Under the pieces are notes generated by a model. The model saw only the letters and a program-made list of their open reading frames with translations, was not told the DNA's origin and did no database searches. A program made the position numbers and the translations under genes. From the NCBI GenBank assembly GCA_903895845.1, contig CAITVK010000018.1:1-43283 (forward strand): a stretch of DNA of 43,283 nt. Direction: 5' to 3'. The stretch comes from an uncultured Chitinophagaceae bacterium (GTDB lineage Bacteria > Bacteroidota > Bacteroidia > Chitinophagales > Chitinophagaceae). This document shows positions 9,724-17,957 of this stretch, piece by piece. The first letter of the stretch is position 1, and each line of letters begins with the position of its first letter.

Positions 9724-9750
9724 ATAGCTTATTGTTATGTTCTTACATTT

Positions 9751-9790
9751 AGATTGCCTGGTAGAGAAAACTATCAGGCAATCTAGTTTT
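9751..9790 (+). terminator. Rho-independent terminator of the SusCD operon
   Basis: Arms AGATTGCCTGGTAG (9751-9764) and CTATCAGGCAATCT (9771-9784) pair over 14 positions with one G-U, around a 6-nt loop, and are followed by AGTTTT. Confidence 0.9.
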
Positions 9791-9945
9791 ATAAAGGATA
9801 ACTATTGTTTCGTATCTTTTTTGTAATTCCTTCAAGCCAGTTTGTTTGTGGACAATAGCCGTTTCTAATAATAGCTGGTTGTAAATTTCTCAGCTAAAAG
9901 CGCAAGCTTATTTTTAATCAAGAAAAGGTCTTCTGCAATATCATT
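9789..9945 (-). pseudogene. Possible decayed ORF remnant
   Basis: On the minus strand two overlapping frames read like one broken protein. The first contains DIAEDLFLIKNKLALLAEKF and then hits a stop; the second continues with NGYCPQTNWLEGITKKI and ends at 9789. Neither part has its own start, and I do not recognise a family. The composition resembles coding sequence more than the surrounding gap, but this may be chance. Confidence 0.25.
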
Positions 9946-9979
9946 ATTTTCCTAATCTTCGCTTCCAAAATAGAGGGTT

Positions 9980-10945
9980 ATGAAATATGTATTTATTTTC
10001 TCAGTTCTTACTTTTAGTTTTTTGTTTACTAAAGCGCAAGAGAAAGAGGCTCCTTTGGATGCACCTGCTTGCCAGATAAACGGCATCAAAACAGTTTCTA
10101 AGTCGATGAACTTCCTGATAATGGGTGACTGGGGAAGGCATGGCGAACCGCATCAACGTAAAGTTGCCGAACAAATGAGTAATGCTACTATCTGCACCAA
10201 AGCTACTTTCAACCTGATAGTAGGTGATAATTTTTATCCTAGTGGTGTGGCGAGTGAGTTTGATCCTAGCTGGAAATCGTCTTTTGAGGATGTATACAGC
10301 CAACATCCTTTGTTTGATGACTGGTATGTGGCTTTGGGAAATCATGACTATAAAACGAATCCTGATGCAGAAGTTGCGTACAGTAAGATTAGTGCAAGAT
10401 GGCACATGCCTGCCCGCTATTATAGCATAATCAAGAAATTAAAGGATGGTACTTCCGCCGAGTTCTTTATTATAGATACCAGCCCCTTTCAATCTGATTA
10501 CTATGGAAGTGAGGATTATGGTGAACACGTAAAAGGAGTGGATACTGCCGCACAAAAGAAGTGGTTGGAAGCAGGTTTGCAAAAAAGCACTGCCACTTGG
10601 AAGTTTGTGGTTGGGCATCACCCTTTGTTTAGTGCTGGTGGACGGAAAGATAAAACAGGCGATATGCTATATTCTTTCGGACCATTGTTCGAGAAGTATA
10701 AAGTAGATGCTTATATCTGTGGTCATGAGCATCATCTAGAATTTGATCAACCTGCAGGCTATCATTTTGTACAAGTAATCTCTGGTTCTGGTGCAGAAGC
10801 TACAGGAGTATCAAGTGCCGACTTCTCTAAGTTTGCCGTACAAGACTATGGTTTTGTGGCTGCTTCCCTTACAGCAAAGTCTTTGTTGCTTCAATACATC
10901 AATGATAAAGGCGAGATATTATATACAACTGAAGTGAAGAAATAA
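9980..10945 (+). CDS. Exported purple acid phosphatase-like metallophosphoesterase
   Basis: The 321-residue protein has a cleavable signal peptide (cut near TKAQE, residue 20) and the metallophosphoesterase blocks in order: MGDWG (residues 48-52), VGDNFYPSG (81-89), LGNHDY (119-124), VGHHPLFSAGG and CGHEHHLE. The Asp, Asn and His residues are the bimetal ligands, and the Tyr in GDNFY is the residue that gives purple acid phosphatases their colour. Length and motifs fit the small type-5 (tartrate-resistant) form. It probably releases phosphate from organic phosphomonoesters in the periplasm or outside the cell. It stands alone, 256 nt behind the SusCD terminator. A functional link to the SusCD system is possible but unproven. 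Confidence 0.9.
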   Translation: MKYVFIFSVLTFSFLFTKAQEKEAPLDAPACQINGIKTVSKSMNFLIMGDWGRHGEPHQRKVAEQMSNATICTKATFNLIVGDNFYPSGVASEFDPSWKSSFEDVYSQHPLFDDWYVALGNHDYKTNPDAEVAYSKISARWHMPARYYSIIKKLKDGTSAEFFIIDTSPFQSDYYGSEDYGEHVKGVDTAAQKKWLEAGLQKSTATWKFVVGHHPLFSAGGRKDKTGDMLYSFGPLFEKYKVDAYICGHEHHLEFDQPAGYHFVQVISGSGAEATGVSSADFSKFAVQDYGFVAASLTAKSLLLQYINDKGEILYTTEVKK

Positions 10946-10953
10946 GGACAATT

Positions 10954-11034
10954 AACACATAGTAACATAAGTACTTAAAATGTATAGGTATGCTATAAAT
11001 CTATCTGTTCTATGTATCTATGTTACTATGTGTT
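10954..11034. repeat. 16-bp perfect inverted repeat between convergent genes, with 8-bp direct repeats
   Basis: AACACATAGTAACATA (10954-10969) is the exact reverse complement of 11019-11034, with a 49-nt interior. The right arm is made of octamers CTATGTAT, CTATGTTA and CTATGTGT. The element fills the 96-nt gap between two converging genes, and no U-run terminator lies beside it. Confidence 0.8.
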
Positions 11035-11041
11035 GGTTTTC

Positions 11042-12907
11042 CTATTTCAATACCCCATACAAACTTCCTCCCTTATCAAATAGCCTATCAACCCTGCGTT
11101 CTATTTCAGGCACTTTCTCTACTGGTGGCGCATTGTGGGGTTTCATTCTGGCATCAATAACCATTGGACCATTACATCCCCAATGCTTAAAAGTGATGAA
11201 TGAATCAATGCCATAGATATCATGCGAAGGATTGCAACGGGTGTAAGTAGCCCATAAGTAATTGTTTAGCTTCTCAGCAATAAAACTACTATCATCACAA
11301 ATAATTACTTGCACTACACCTTCTAAATTTCCTTTTCTATTAATAATTTGGTCATTAAATACTTTCATCTCCTGCCGGGCAGCCTCATAGGTAGTGAAGG
11401 GTTTAGTCTGCAAAGCAATCACACCCGGCATTGCCAATTGTGGGTTTTCAAACTGTTGTAGGTCTTTAAATGCAGACGGCACTTCCTTACTCAACTCCCT
11501 TTTTTTATCGCCATAGGCAGCAAAAACAACTTTACTTCCTGTGTTCAATCCAGTGCCACTGTAATCAAGGGTGTCGATGGTGGTCTTGGTATGAAAATGA
11601 ATGTCCCGGGTAAGATCCATCCTTTCAAATACATACTCCAGATAAGTGCGCACATCGTGAGTGGTTAATTGGTTGGTATCATCTGCCGTAATAAATAAGA
11701 ATTTAGCCAAACTCAATTGTCCAGTTCCTAATATATGATTGGCAATGGTGAGCAGTTCTGCAGGTTGTTTGGTAGGCATATAAGGCGTATAACGTTCGCT
11801 GCCAATTGCCAATAACAATGGATGAACGCCTGCCGCATCTACAGCATGCACTTCTTTAACACCAGGAATCTCTTGCGAAATAGCACCACCTGCCAATTCA
11901 TGTATCAGTTCTCCAAAGCTGGTGTCTTCTTGTGGAGGTCTTCCTACAACGGTAAAAGGCCAGATGGCATTTTTCTTTGCATATACTTTATGTACCCGCA
12001 TCAACGGAAAAGGATGTTGTAAAGAGTAATAACCAAGATGATCACCAAAGGGCCCTTCTGGTTTATTTTCATTAGGATAAACTTCTCCTGTTATAACAAA
12101 ATCAGCGTCAGTACTAATGGTAAATCCATCTTGGTAAGCGTACCTAAAACGCCTTCCTCCCAATGCACCAGCAAAAGTCATCTCACTTATTCCTTCTGGC
12201 AAAGGCATTACCGCTGCCAAAGAATGTGCAGGTGGCCCACCTACAAAGCAGCTAACCCTTAGTGGTAATCCTTTTTTATTTGCCTTCGTCTGGTGAATGC
12301 CAATACCGCGGTGCAACTGATAATGCAACCCAATTTCCTTGTTCAGCTCATAGTCATTACCCGTTAATTGAACCCGATACATCCCCAAATTAGCTTGCAT
12401 AATGCCCGGTTTATCTACATCCTCTGTATAAACCTGAGGCAGCGTAACAAATGCACCTCCATCCATTGGCCAATGATGAATGAGGGGTAAATCGGTAATA
12501 TTTATTTCTTCGTGCAAGACAGGTTTCGAAGAAGGATTCTTTAAGGGTAATGCATTTAGTGCTGCCAACCCAGCTTGAATATTCTTGAAGGGATGCTTTA
12601 ATGCTTCCATGGGATTCCCCTTTAGTTCAATCATGCGTTGGACTAATCCGAAAGTATCCCGAAAGATGAATTTACTTCTTTCAAGTGTACCGAAAATGTT
12701 GGATGCGGCACGGAAAGGAGTGCCTTTATAGTTACTTAGAGGCGATCTTTTTACATTCTCAAACAATATTGCGGGACCTTTTGCTTCATAGACCCGGAGG
12801 TGTATCGCAGCCATTTCCAGATATGGATCTACTTCTTCTTTTATGCGAACAAGGTGATTGTTCTTTTCTAGATCCAATAAACAGTCTTCTAAGTTTTTGT
12901 AAGCCAT
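11042..12907 (-). CDS. UbiD-family (prenyl-FMN) decarboxylase
   Basis: From the ATG at 12907 the protein has 621 residues (MAYKNLEDCLLDLEK); an upstream start at 12952 would lie inside a consensus -7 box and is rejected. UbiD features include FRAASNIFGTLERSKFIF near the N-terminus, the central HYQLHRGIGIHQTKAN and FVGGPPAHSLAAVMPLPEG, and EGPFGDHLGYYS, which carries active-site acidic residues. Known of the family: reversible decarboxylation of aromatic or unsaturated acids with prenylated FMN made by UbiX. In Bacteroidota such enzymes are often assigned to quinone synthesis, but no neighbour confirms this. It is longer than E. coli UbiD (~500). No ubiX-like gene is present in the window. Confidence 0.9.
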   Translation of the reverse strand: MAYKNLEDCLLDLEKNNHLVRIKEEVDPYLEMAAIHLRVYEAKGPAILFENVKRSPLSNYKGTPFRAASNIFGTLERSKFIFRDTFGLVQRMIELKGNPMEALKHPFKNIQAGLAALNALPLKNPSSKPVLHEEINITDLPLIHHWPMDGGAFVTLPQVYTEDVDKPGIMQANLGMYRVQLTGNDYELNKEIGLHYQLHRGIGIHQTKANKKGLPLRVSCFVGGPPAHSLAAVMPLPEGISEMTFAGALGGRRFRYAYQDGFTISTDADFVITGEVYPNENKPEGPFGDHLGYYSLQHPFPLMRVHKVYAKKNAIWPFTVVGRPPQEDTSFGELIHELAGGAISQEIPGVKEVHAVDAAGVHPLLLAIGSERYTPYMPTKQPAELLTIANHILGTGQLSLAKFLFITADDTNQLTTHDVRTYLEYVFERMDLTRDIHFHTKTTIDTLDYSGTGLNTGSKVVFAAYGDKKRELSKEVPSAFKDLQQFENPQLAMPGVIALQTKPFTTYEAARQEMKVFNDQIINRKGNLEGVVQVIICDDSSFIAEKLNNYLWATYTRCNPSHDIYGIDSFITFKHWGCNGPMVIDARMKPHNAPPVEKVPEIERRVDRLFDKGGSLYGVLK

Positions 12908-12949
12908 AACAGTAGAACAACCGCCTAAAAGGGAAAGTTGTTGATGTGG

Positions 12950-12957
12950 CAAAAATA
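12950..12957 (-). promoter_or_regulatory. -7 promoter element of the UbiD-family gene
   Basis: On the minus strand this reads TATTTTTG, a perfect match to TAnnTTTG. The predicted transcription start near 12946 leaves a leader of about 39 nt before the ATG at 12907. No good -33 TTTG is visible. The rest of the gap to 13204 holds nothing I can identify beyond a short GAGGA/TCCTC hairpin near 13180. Confidence 0.5.
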
Positions 12958-13204
12958 ACTATTAGAGTTGGGATGTGCGGAGACGAATGTAGAGGAGTTT
13001 TAAAAGTAATGGCTTAATAATAACTCAAAGTAATGTTAGTGTACATACATTCAACACCGATAATATTATAAAGCTAAATATTTATCTATTGACAAGAACC
13101 CTTGTTTATACCAATTAGTGCATCATTCTTTACAACAAGACTCAACATTAACTTACTAAAAACAGGATAATAAGCCGAGGATACATCCTCCCATATAAAT
13201 TTAT

Positions 13205-14293
13205 CTACTTCCCTACCGCCTCATCCACCAATGATTTTAAAGACATGTATCGGTTGTGCCTTCCTGTGAAATTTACATTGGTAGTAAACAAGATGGCCGC
13301 ATACTTACGCTGGTTATCAACCCAAGGAAAGGTGCCAAACAAACCGGGGCTGCTTAATGAATTGGCTCTTTCATTGCCTTCCTCTAGCACCCACTCCCCA
13401 AAGCCATAACCCCATTCCCTAGCTTCATCAGGTATAAAATCTAGCTTAGCTCCTTTAGAATAGTTTTGTTGCATGGCAACTACAGATTCTTTGGTAAGAA
13501 CTTGTTTCCCATTATACTTTCCATCATTCAATATCATACTCAGAAACTGCAAATAGTCTTCGGGGGTACTCCAGGCACCACCTGCGGGAGACACCACTAG
13601 TTCGCCTCCAAAAGAAGTGTGTTTCATACCACAAGGCTTTGCAATACGCTGCTGAAACAACAGTTCAAACCGCTGTCTACCTACCTTTTCTACTATTGCC
13701 GCAGCTATCTCTAACCCTACACTACTATAATGAAACGATTTCCCGGGTTCGCCTTCTTGCGGCATCTTGGCAATCTTTTCCATCGTCTCGTCTTGGGTGA
13801 GCGATTCTTTTGGTTCTTCCAAAGTCAATATTACCGGTGGGGCATTAATACCTGTCAGGTGACTCAAACAGTCCTTTATCTTTATCTTCCCCTTTTTGTG
13901 CAATGTCATAACGGGTAAGTATTTGCCAATGGTGTCGTCCAGACTGATTTTCCCTTCTTGTACAAAGGTCATAATAACGGCGGCAGACAACCATTTACTG
14001 CAACTGGCAATGGGCTTTTGTGTGTTTGGTGCAAAGTCGGCTATTTCATCTTGCGCTTCATCTCCCTTTCTGTTGGCAATCCACTGGAGGGTTAACTTTT
14101 CGCTTCTGCTTAGTTTGTTCTCCGCATGGCTATACACTACTTTTCCATCTTTCCAAACCATTATAACGCCTCGTCCACCTATTTCATGCAGGTTGGTGTG
14201 CAGCCAATCTCCAACTGGGGTAAAATTATCTTGGGCAATGGCACAAGCGCCTGTTAGTAATAATAAAAGAAAAGGAAAGAGTTGTTTTCGCAT
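13205..14293 (-). CDS. Exported serine hydrolase (beta-lactamase / penicillin-binding protein fold)
   Basis: The start at 14293 gives 362 residues and a clean signal peptide, MRKQLFPFLLLLLTGACAI, cleaved near AQD; the longer start at 14320 overlaps the -7 box. The fold is PF00144-like. The SxxK nucleophile motif is SCSK (S97, K100), and the second motif is YSS in HYSSVGLEIAAAIVEKVG in place of the usual YxN. Known members act as esterases, D-aminopeptidases or class C-like enzymes, and substrate cannot be deduced. It is probably periplasmic. The gene has its own promoter and no cotranscribed partner. The 21-bp repeat array lies about 185 nt upstream of its start. Confidence 0.85.
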   Translation of the reverse strand: MRKQLFPFLLLLLTGACAIAQDNFTPVGDWLHTNLHEIGGRGVIMVWKDGKVVYSHAENKLSRSEKLTLQWIANRKGDEAQDEIADFAPNTQKPIASCSKWLSAAVIMTFVQEGKISLDDTIGKYLPVMTLHKKGKIKIKDCLSHLTGINAPPVILTLEEPKESLTQDETMEKIAKMPQEGEPGKSFHYSSVGLEIAAAIVEKVGRQRFELLFQQRIAKPCGMKHTSFGGELVVSPAGGAWSTPEDYLQFLSMILNDGKYNGKQVLTKESVVAMQQNYSKGAKLDFIPDEAREWGYGFGEWVLEEGNERANSLSSPGLFGTFPWVDNQRKYAAILFTTNVNFTGRHNRYMSLKSLVDEAVGK

Positions 14294-14317
14294 ACCACAA
14301 GGTTGTTTAAGTGACCT

Positions 14318-14325
14318 CAAATATA
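14318..14325 (-). promoter_or_regulatory. -7 promoter element of the serine hydrolase gene
   Basis: On the minus strand this reads TATATTTG, a perfect TAnnTTTG. Transcription would start near 14314, 20 nt before the ATG at 14293, which supports that start choice. No clear -33 box is visible upstream. Confidence 0.5.
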
Positions 14326-14477
14326 TAGATTGTATGTAAATAAGCTAAGAATGCACCCATTGGTCAATAAAATATAACGGCGCTATCGTTTGAATAGGAA
14401 TTATTAATTCTCTAAATCATTTACACACTTTAGTGGACATTACCAACTTTTCTTCCTAAAAACTTACAGCTTGTTTC

Positions 14478-14792
14478 AAAAACGTGTAATATTCAATTTA
14501 AGACGTGTAATACAGCATTTAAGACAAATCAAATGCAATCTAAGACTAATCAAACTCAATTTAAGACTAATCAAATTCAATCTAAGACAAATCAAACTCA
14601 ATCTAAGACAAATCAAATTCAATTTAAGACTAATCAAATTCAATCCAAGACAAATCAAATTCAATTTAAGACTAATCAAATTCAATCCAAGACAAATCAA
14701 ACTCAATCTAAGACAAATCAAATTCAATCCAAGACAAATCAAATTCAATTTAAGACAAATCAAATTCAATCCAAGGAAATTCCTGGCAAATC
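14478..14792. repeat. 21-bp tandem repeat array, 15 units
   Basis: Fifteen units follow each other with an exact 21-bp step (14478, 14499, 14520 and so on to 14772). A typical unit starts TAAGAC, contains AATCAAA and ends TTCAAT(C/T). The twelve central units differ almost only at unit positions 1 (T/C), 7 (A/T), 15 (T/C) and 21 (C/T). The first two carry ACGTGTAAT in place of the middle part, and the last is degenerate. Because 21 is divisible by 3, the array is open in several frames on both strands, but no start, signal or family supports translation. It fills the gap between the symporter gene's 3' end and the serine hydrolase promoter, both on the minus strand. Confidence 0.97.
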
Positions 14793-14865
14793 CACAGCAA
14801 ACACTAGTCTTCCGAAGGATGTTTTTTAAGCATTAGTCAAAATACAAAGTAACCCTGCAAACAAG

Positions 14866-16098
14866 CTATTCTTCCAAAGCGCCCTCCCATTTGCTGACAA
14901 CACTCGTTGCAAGGGCATTACCCAACACGTTCGTGCCGGTACGCATCATATCGCAGAAGTGATCGATAGGAAGAATAAGCGCAACGCCTTCTGGCGGTAT
15001 CTTAAACATAGCACAAGTGGCTAAAACAATGATTAAGGAGGCTCTTGGTACGCCCGCAATACCTTTACTGGTCAGCATCAGCACCAATAACATAGTCATT
15101 TGGGTACCTATGTCGAGGTGTATGCCATAAGCCTGTGCAATGGCGAGACTAGCGAAAGTCATGTACATCATACTACCATCCAAATTGAAGGAATAACCCA
15201 AAGGAAGGATGAAAGATACGATGTCGCCCCTGCAACCGAAACGTTCCAGCTCTTCGGTAAGCTTAGGAAAGACGGCTTCGCTACTGGTGGTACTGAAAGC
15301 TATCAATAAAGGGTTGCCGATGTGCTTCATCAAGGAAAAAAGTCTTTTCCCTAGGATTAAATAACCTACCAACAACAACACCAACCACAAACAAAGGATG
15401 CCAAAAACGAAGTAAGAGAAATAAATGAAATAGAACTTGAAGATGCCCATTCCCTTTTGTGCCACTACCGCTGCCAACGTTCCAAAAACGCCATAAGGAG
15501 CGAAGTTCATGATGTAGTTAACGACCTTTAGAATGATGTGTGCGAAAACATCAAGCGTTTTAACAACGGGTTTTGCATAATCGCCCATAGAAGCAGCGGC
15601 AACACCGAAAAAAATGGAGAATACCACGATTTGTAAGATCTCATTATCGGCCATCGCACCAATGGCGCTGGAAGGAACTACGTGTTCTATGAAATTGGAG
15701 AAAGAGAAAGCAGAAGTTTTGCCCATCAATTCCTTCACCCCATTTGTATCTGCCTGTGCAAGATCAATATAAGTACCCGGATGCAATAAGTTTACGAGCA
15801 CCATCCCTATCAAGAGGCTGGTAAGGGAAGCCGTTATGAACCATAACATCGCTTTGCCACCCACTCTGCCTACTGCTTTGAGGTTTCCTAACTTAGCAAT
15901 ACCAACAACAAGCGTAGTAAAGACTAAAGGAGCAATAATGGTCTTTACGAGACGAATAAAAATGGTTCCTAAGAGTTTTATATTACCAGAAAAACCCGAA
16001 ATAAAATCAGGAGGGGCTAATTCGTGTACTGCATAGCCAGTAGCGATGCCAAGAACCATTGCGATAAGGATATTTCGGGTAAGCTTATTAGACTTCAT
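14866..16098 (-). CDS. Dicarboxylate/amino-acid:cation symporter (SLC1 / DAACS family)
   Basis: The ATG at 16098 gives 410 residues; the frame extends 6 nt further to a TTG that is unlikely to be used. SLC1 hallmarks are present: the serine-rich hairpin AFSTTSSEAVFPKL, the TM7 motif YSFNLDGSMMYMTFA, the second hairpin TSKGIAGVPRAS, and the TM8 substrate/cation segment DHFCDMMRTGTNVLGNA. Eight transmembrane helices fit the family. It is an inner-membrane secondary transporter for glutamate/aspartate or C4-dicarboxylates driven by H+ or Na+. The TM8 Arg is usual for carriers of acidic substrates. It is divergent from the amino-acid permease at 16246 across a 147-nt AT-rich gap. Confidence 0.92.
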   Translation of the reverse strand: MKSNKLTRNILIAMVLGIATGYAVHELAPPDFISGFSGNIKLLGTIFIRLVKTIIAPLVFTTLVVGIAKLGNLKAVGRVGGKAMLWFITASLTSLLIGMVLVNLLHPGTYIDLAQADTNGVKELMGKTSAFSFSNFIEHVVPSSAIGAMADNEILQIVVFSIFFGVAAASMGDYAKPVVKTLDVFAHIILKVVNYIMNFAPYGVFGTLAAVVAQKGMGIFKFYFIYFSYFVFGILCLWLVLLLVGYLILGKRLFSLMKHIGNPLLIAFSTTSSEAVFPKLTEELERFGCRGDIVSFILPLGYSFNLDGSMMYMTFASLAIAQAYGIHLDIGTQMTMLLVLMLTSKGIAGVPRASLIIVLATCAMFKIPPEGVALILPIDHFCDMMRTGTNVLGNALATSVVSKWEGALEE

Positions 16099-16245
16099 TG
16101 ACAAAAAATTAAATTTCCAAACTTTAGTTTAAAATATATATACCAATATTACTGCAAATTTTAAATGAAATGTAATAGTAATAGGATAAATGTTTATTTT
16201 GCTTGCCTATTATATTTAATTCAAAAGTAACTTAACTATTTAATT

Positions 16246-17889
16246 ATGAGTTTATTCGTGAAGAAACCACTGGCTGGCTTGCTTGCAGAAGCAGAAAACA
16301 CCAATGAAGGGTTGAAAAAGACATTGGGCAAGGGCTCATTGATTGCATTGGGGATTGGTGCGATAATCGGTGCAGGGTTATTTTCCATTACAGGGGGTGC
16401 AGCGGCAAATCAGGCAGGCCCTGCTATCACTATTTCATTTGTAATTGCGGCATTTGGTTGTGGATTTGCAGGATTGTGCTATGCTGAGTTTGCAAGTATG
16501 ATTCCCGTTGCAGGAAGTGCCTACACCTACAGCTATGCAACCATGGGTGAGTTCATTGCATGGATAATAGGCTGGGATTTGGTGTTGGAATATGCAGTAG
16601 GTGCTGCCACCGTAAGCATAAGTTGGAGCAGATACCTAGTAAAATTTCTACATGGGTTCGATATCACTCTGCCGTCATGGATGGTGACAGGCCCTTGGGA
16701 CGGCGGAGTCGTTAATTTACCAGCAGTATTCATTGTTATCCTGATGAGTTTATTACTTATCAAAGGAACCAAAGAAAGTGCTTCGGTAAATGCGGTAATT
16801 GTATGTCTTAAAGTAACAGTGGTGCTAATATTCATCTTCCTTGGATGGAAATACATTAATACTTCAAACTATACACCTTACATTCCGGACAATACTGGAA
16901 CCTTCGGCGAATTTGGCTTTAGCGGAATCGTAAGGGCAGCCGCCATCGTGTTCTTTGCCTACATTGGTTTTGATGCGGTAAGTACGGCAGCACAGGAAGC
17001 GAAGAATCCTAAGAAAGATATGCCTTGGGGTATATTAGGTTCATTGGCAATCTGTACTGTCCTATATATCTTGTTTGCACATGTGATGACTGGTGTAACC
17101 AGTTACACTGCATTCAAAGGACAAGACGGAATTGCACCAGTAGCTGTTGCCATTGAACACATGGGAAAACAAAATGGTGCAGGCGTTTGGATACCAGATT
17201 ATCCATGGTTGAACCGTGCTATCATAGTTGCCATCCTTGGTGGATATTCATCTGTTATTATGGTGATGCTGATGGGACAAAGTCGTGTATTTTTCAGTAT
17301 GAGTAAGGATGGTTTAATTCCAAAAGTATTTTCAATTGTTCATCCTAAGTTCAGGACTCCTGCCAAAAACAACCTTTTGTTTATGTTATTCGTGAGTTTG
17401 TTTGCTGCATTTGTACCCGCCAGGGTTGTTGGAGAAATGACGAGTATAGGAACTTTGTTTGCATTCATACTAGTTTGTATAGGTGTAATCGTAATGCGTA
17501 AAAAAATGCCAGAAGCCCCTAGAGCCTTTGTTACACCGCTTGTTCCATTGGTTCCCATCTTAGGTGTAATCACCTGTTTGTTTATGATGGTATTCCTTCC
17601 TCCAGATACCTGGATTCGTTTGGTAGTATGGATGTTGATTGGCTTGGATGTTTATGCATATTATGGCATAAAGAACAGTGTACTTGGCGAAGGGAAGACA
17701 CATAGAAAAGGAGTTGCAGTGATGAATGTATCTGGGCTTGCATTGGCAGTACTCTTAGCTATAGTAGGTTTATGGGAGCAAGCGACCATTGGTTGGAATG
17801 CTGATAAAACTTTATTGATTATCTCTTTTGTATTCTCCGCATTGCATATTGGCATCTTCAGTGCCAAACTTGGAAAGAAAACTGTTTAA
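16246..17889 (+). CDS. APC-superfamily amino-acid permease (cationic amino-acid transporter-like)
   Basis: The 547-residue protein has about 13 hydrophobic helices. The first carries the APC motif LIALGIGAIIGAGLFSITGG, which shapes the substrate site, and FFAYIGFDAVSTAAQEAKNP is the family's TM6 region. The sequence resembles the CAT/YfnA group rather than GABA permeases. It is an inner-membrane amino-acid importer, and substrate is not certain. A perfect 24-bp-arm terminator follows 7 nt after the stop. Its start region lacks a Shine-Dalgarno sequence, and TTATTTTG near 16195 could be an imperfect -7 box. Confidence 0.9.
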   Translation: MSLFVKKPLAGLLAEAENTNEGLKKTLGKGSLIALGIGAIIGAGLFSITGGAAANQAGPAITISFVIAAFGCGFAGLCYAEFASMIPVAGSAYTYSYATMGEFIAWIIGWDLVLEYAVGAATVSISWSRYLVKFLHGFDITLPSWMVTGPWDGGVVNLPAVFIVILMSLLLIKGTKESASVNAVIVCLKVTVVLIFIFLGWKYINTSNYTPYIPDNTGTFGEFGFSGIVRAAAIVFFAYIGFDAVSTAAQEAKNPKKDMPWGILGSLAICTVLYILFAHVMTGVTSYTAFKGQDGIAPVAVAIEHMGKQNGAGVWIPDYPWLNRAIIVAILGGYSSVIMVMLMGQSRVFFSMSKDGLIPKVFSIVHPKFRTPAKNNLLFMLFVSLFAAFVPARVVGEMTSIGTLFAFILVCIGVIVMRKKMPEAPRAFVTPLVPLVPILGVITCLFMMVFLPPDTWIRLVVWMLIGLDVYAYYGIKNSVLGEGKTHRKGVAVMNVSGLALAVLLAIVGLWEQATIGWNADKTLLIISFVFSALHIGIFSAKLGKKTV

Positions 17890-17896
17890 TTTATCA

Positions 17897-17946
17897 CTAT
17901 AATCAAAAAAGGCTGCTCCAGTTGGAGCAGCCTTTTTTGATTATAG
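17897..17946. terminator. Bidirectional terminator between the permease and hisD
   Basis: Two perfectly complementary 24-bp arms (17897-17920 and 17923-17946) flank a central GT. The GC-rich core GGCTGCTCCA is bordered by six A residues on one side and six T residues on the other, so it ends transcripts in both directions. Confidence 0.95.
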
Positions 17947-17957
17947 AACAATAATAT

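Noticed and set aside
12908-12952. N-terminal extension of the UbiD-family protein
   Set aside because: It would begin inside the perfect -7 box at 12950-12957, upstream of the expected transcript.
13896-14339. 147-residue plus-strand frame antisense to the serine hydrolase
   Set aside because: The minus-strand gene has catalytic motifs, a signal peptide and a promoter; the antisense frame has none of these.
14478-14792. CRISPR array
   Set aside because: Units are contiguous with no spacers, are only 21 bp long, and no cas gene is present. The same holds for 35281-35490.
14471-14836. Long open frames on both strands across the 21-bp array, encoding Gln/Lys/Asn- or Ile/Leu/Asn-rich heptapeptide repeats
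   Set aside because: A 21-bp period keeps any stop-free frame open; three frames are open at once, with no signal peptide, promoter or domain. Treated as a DNA repeat.
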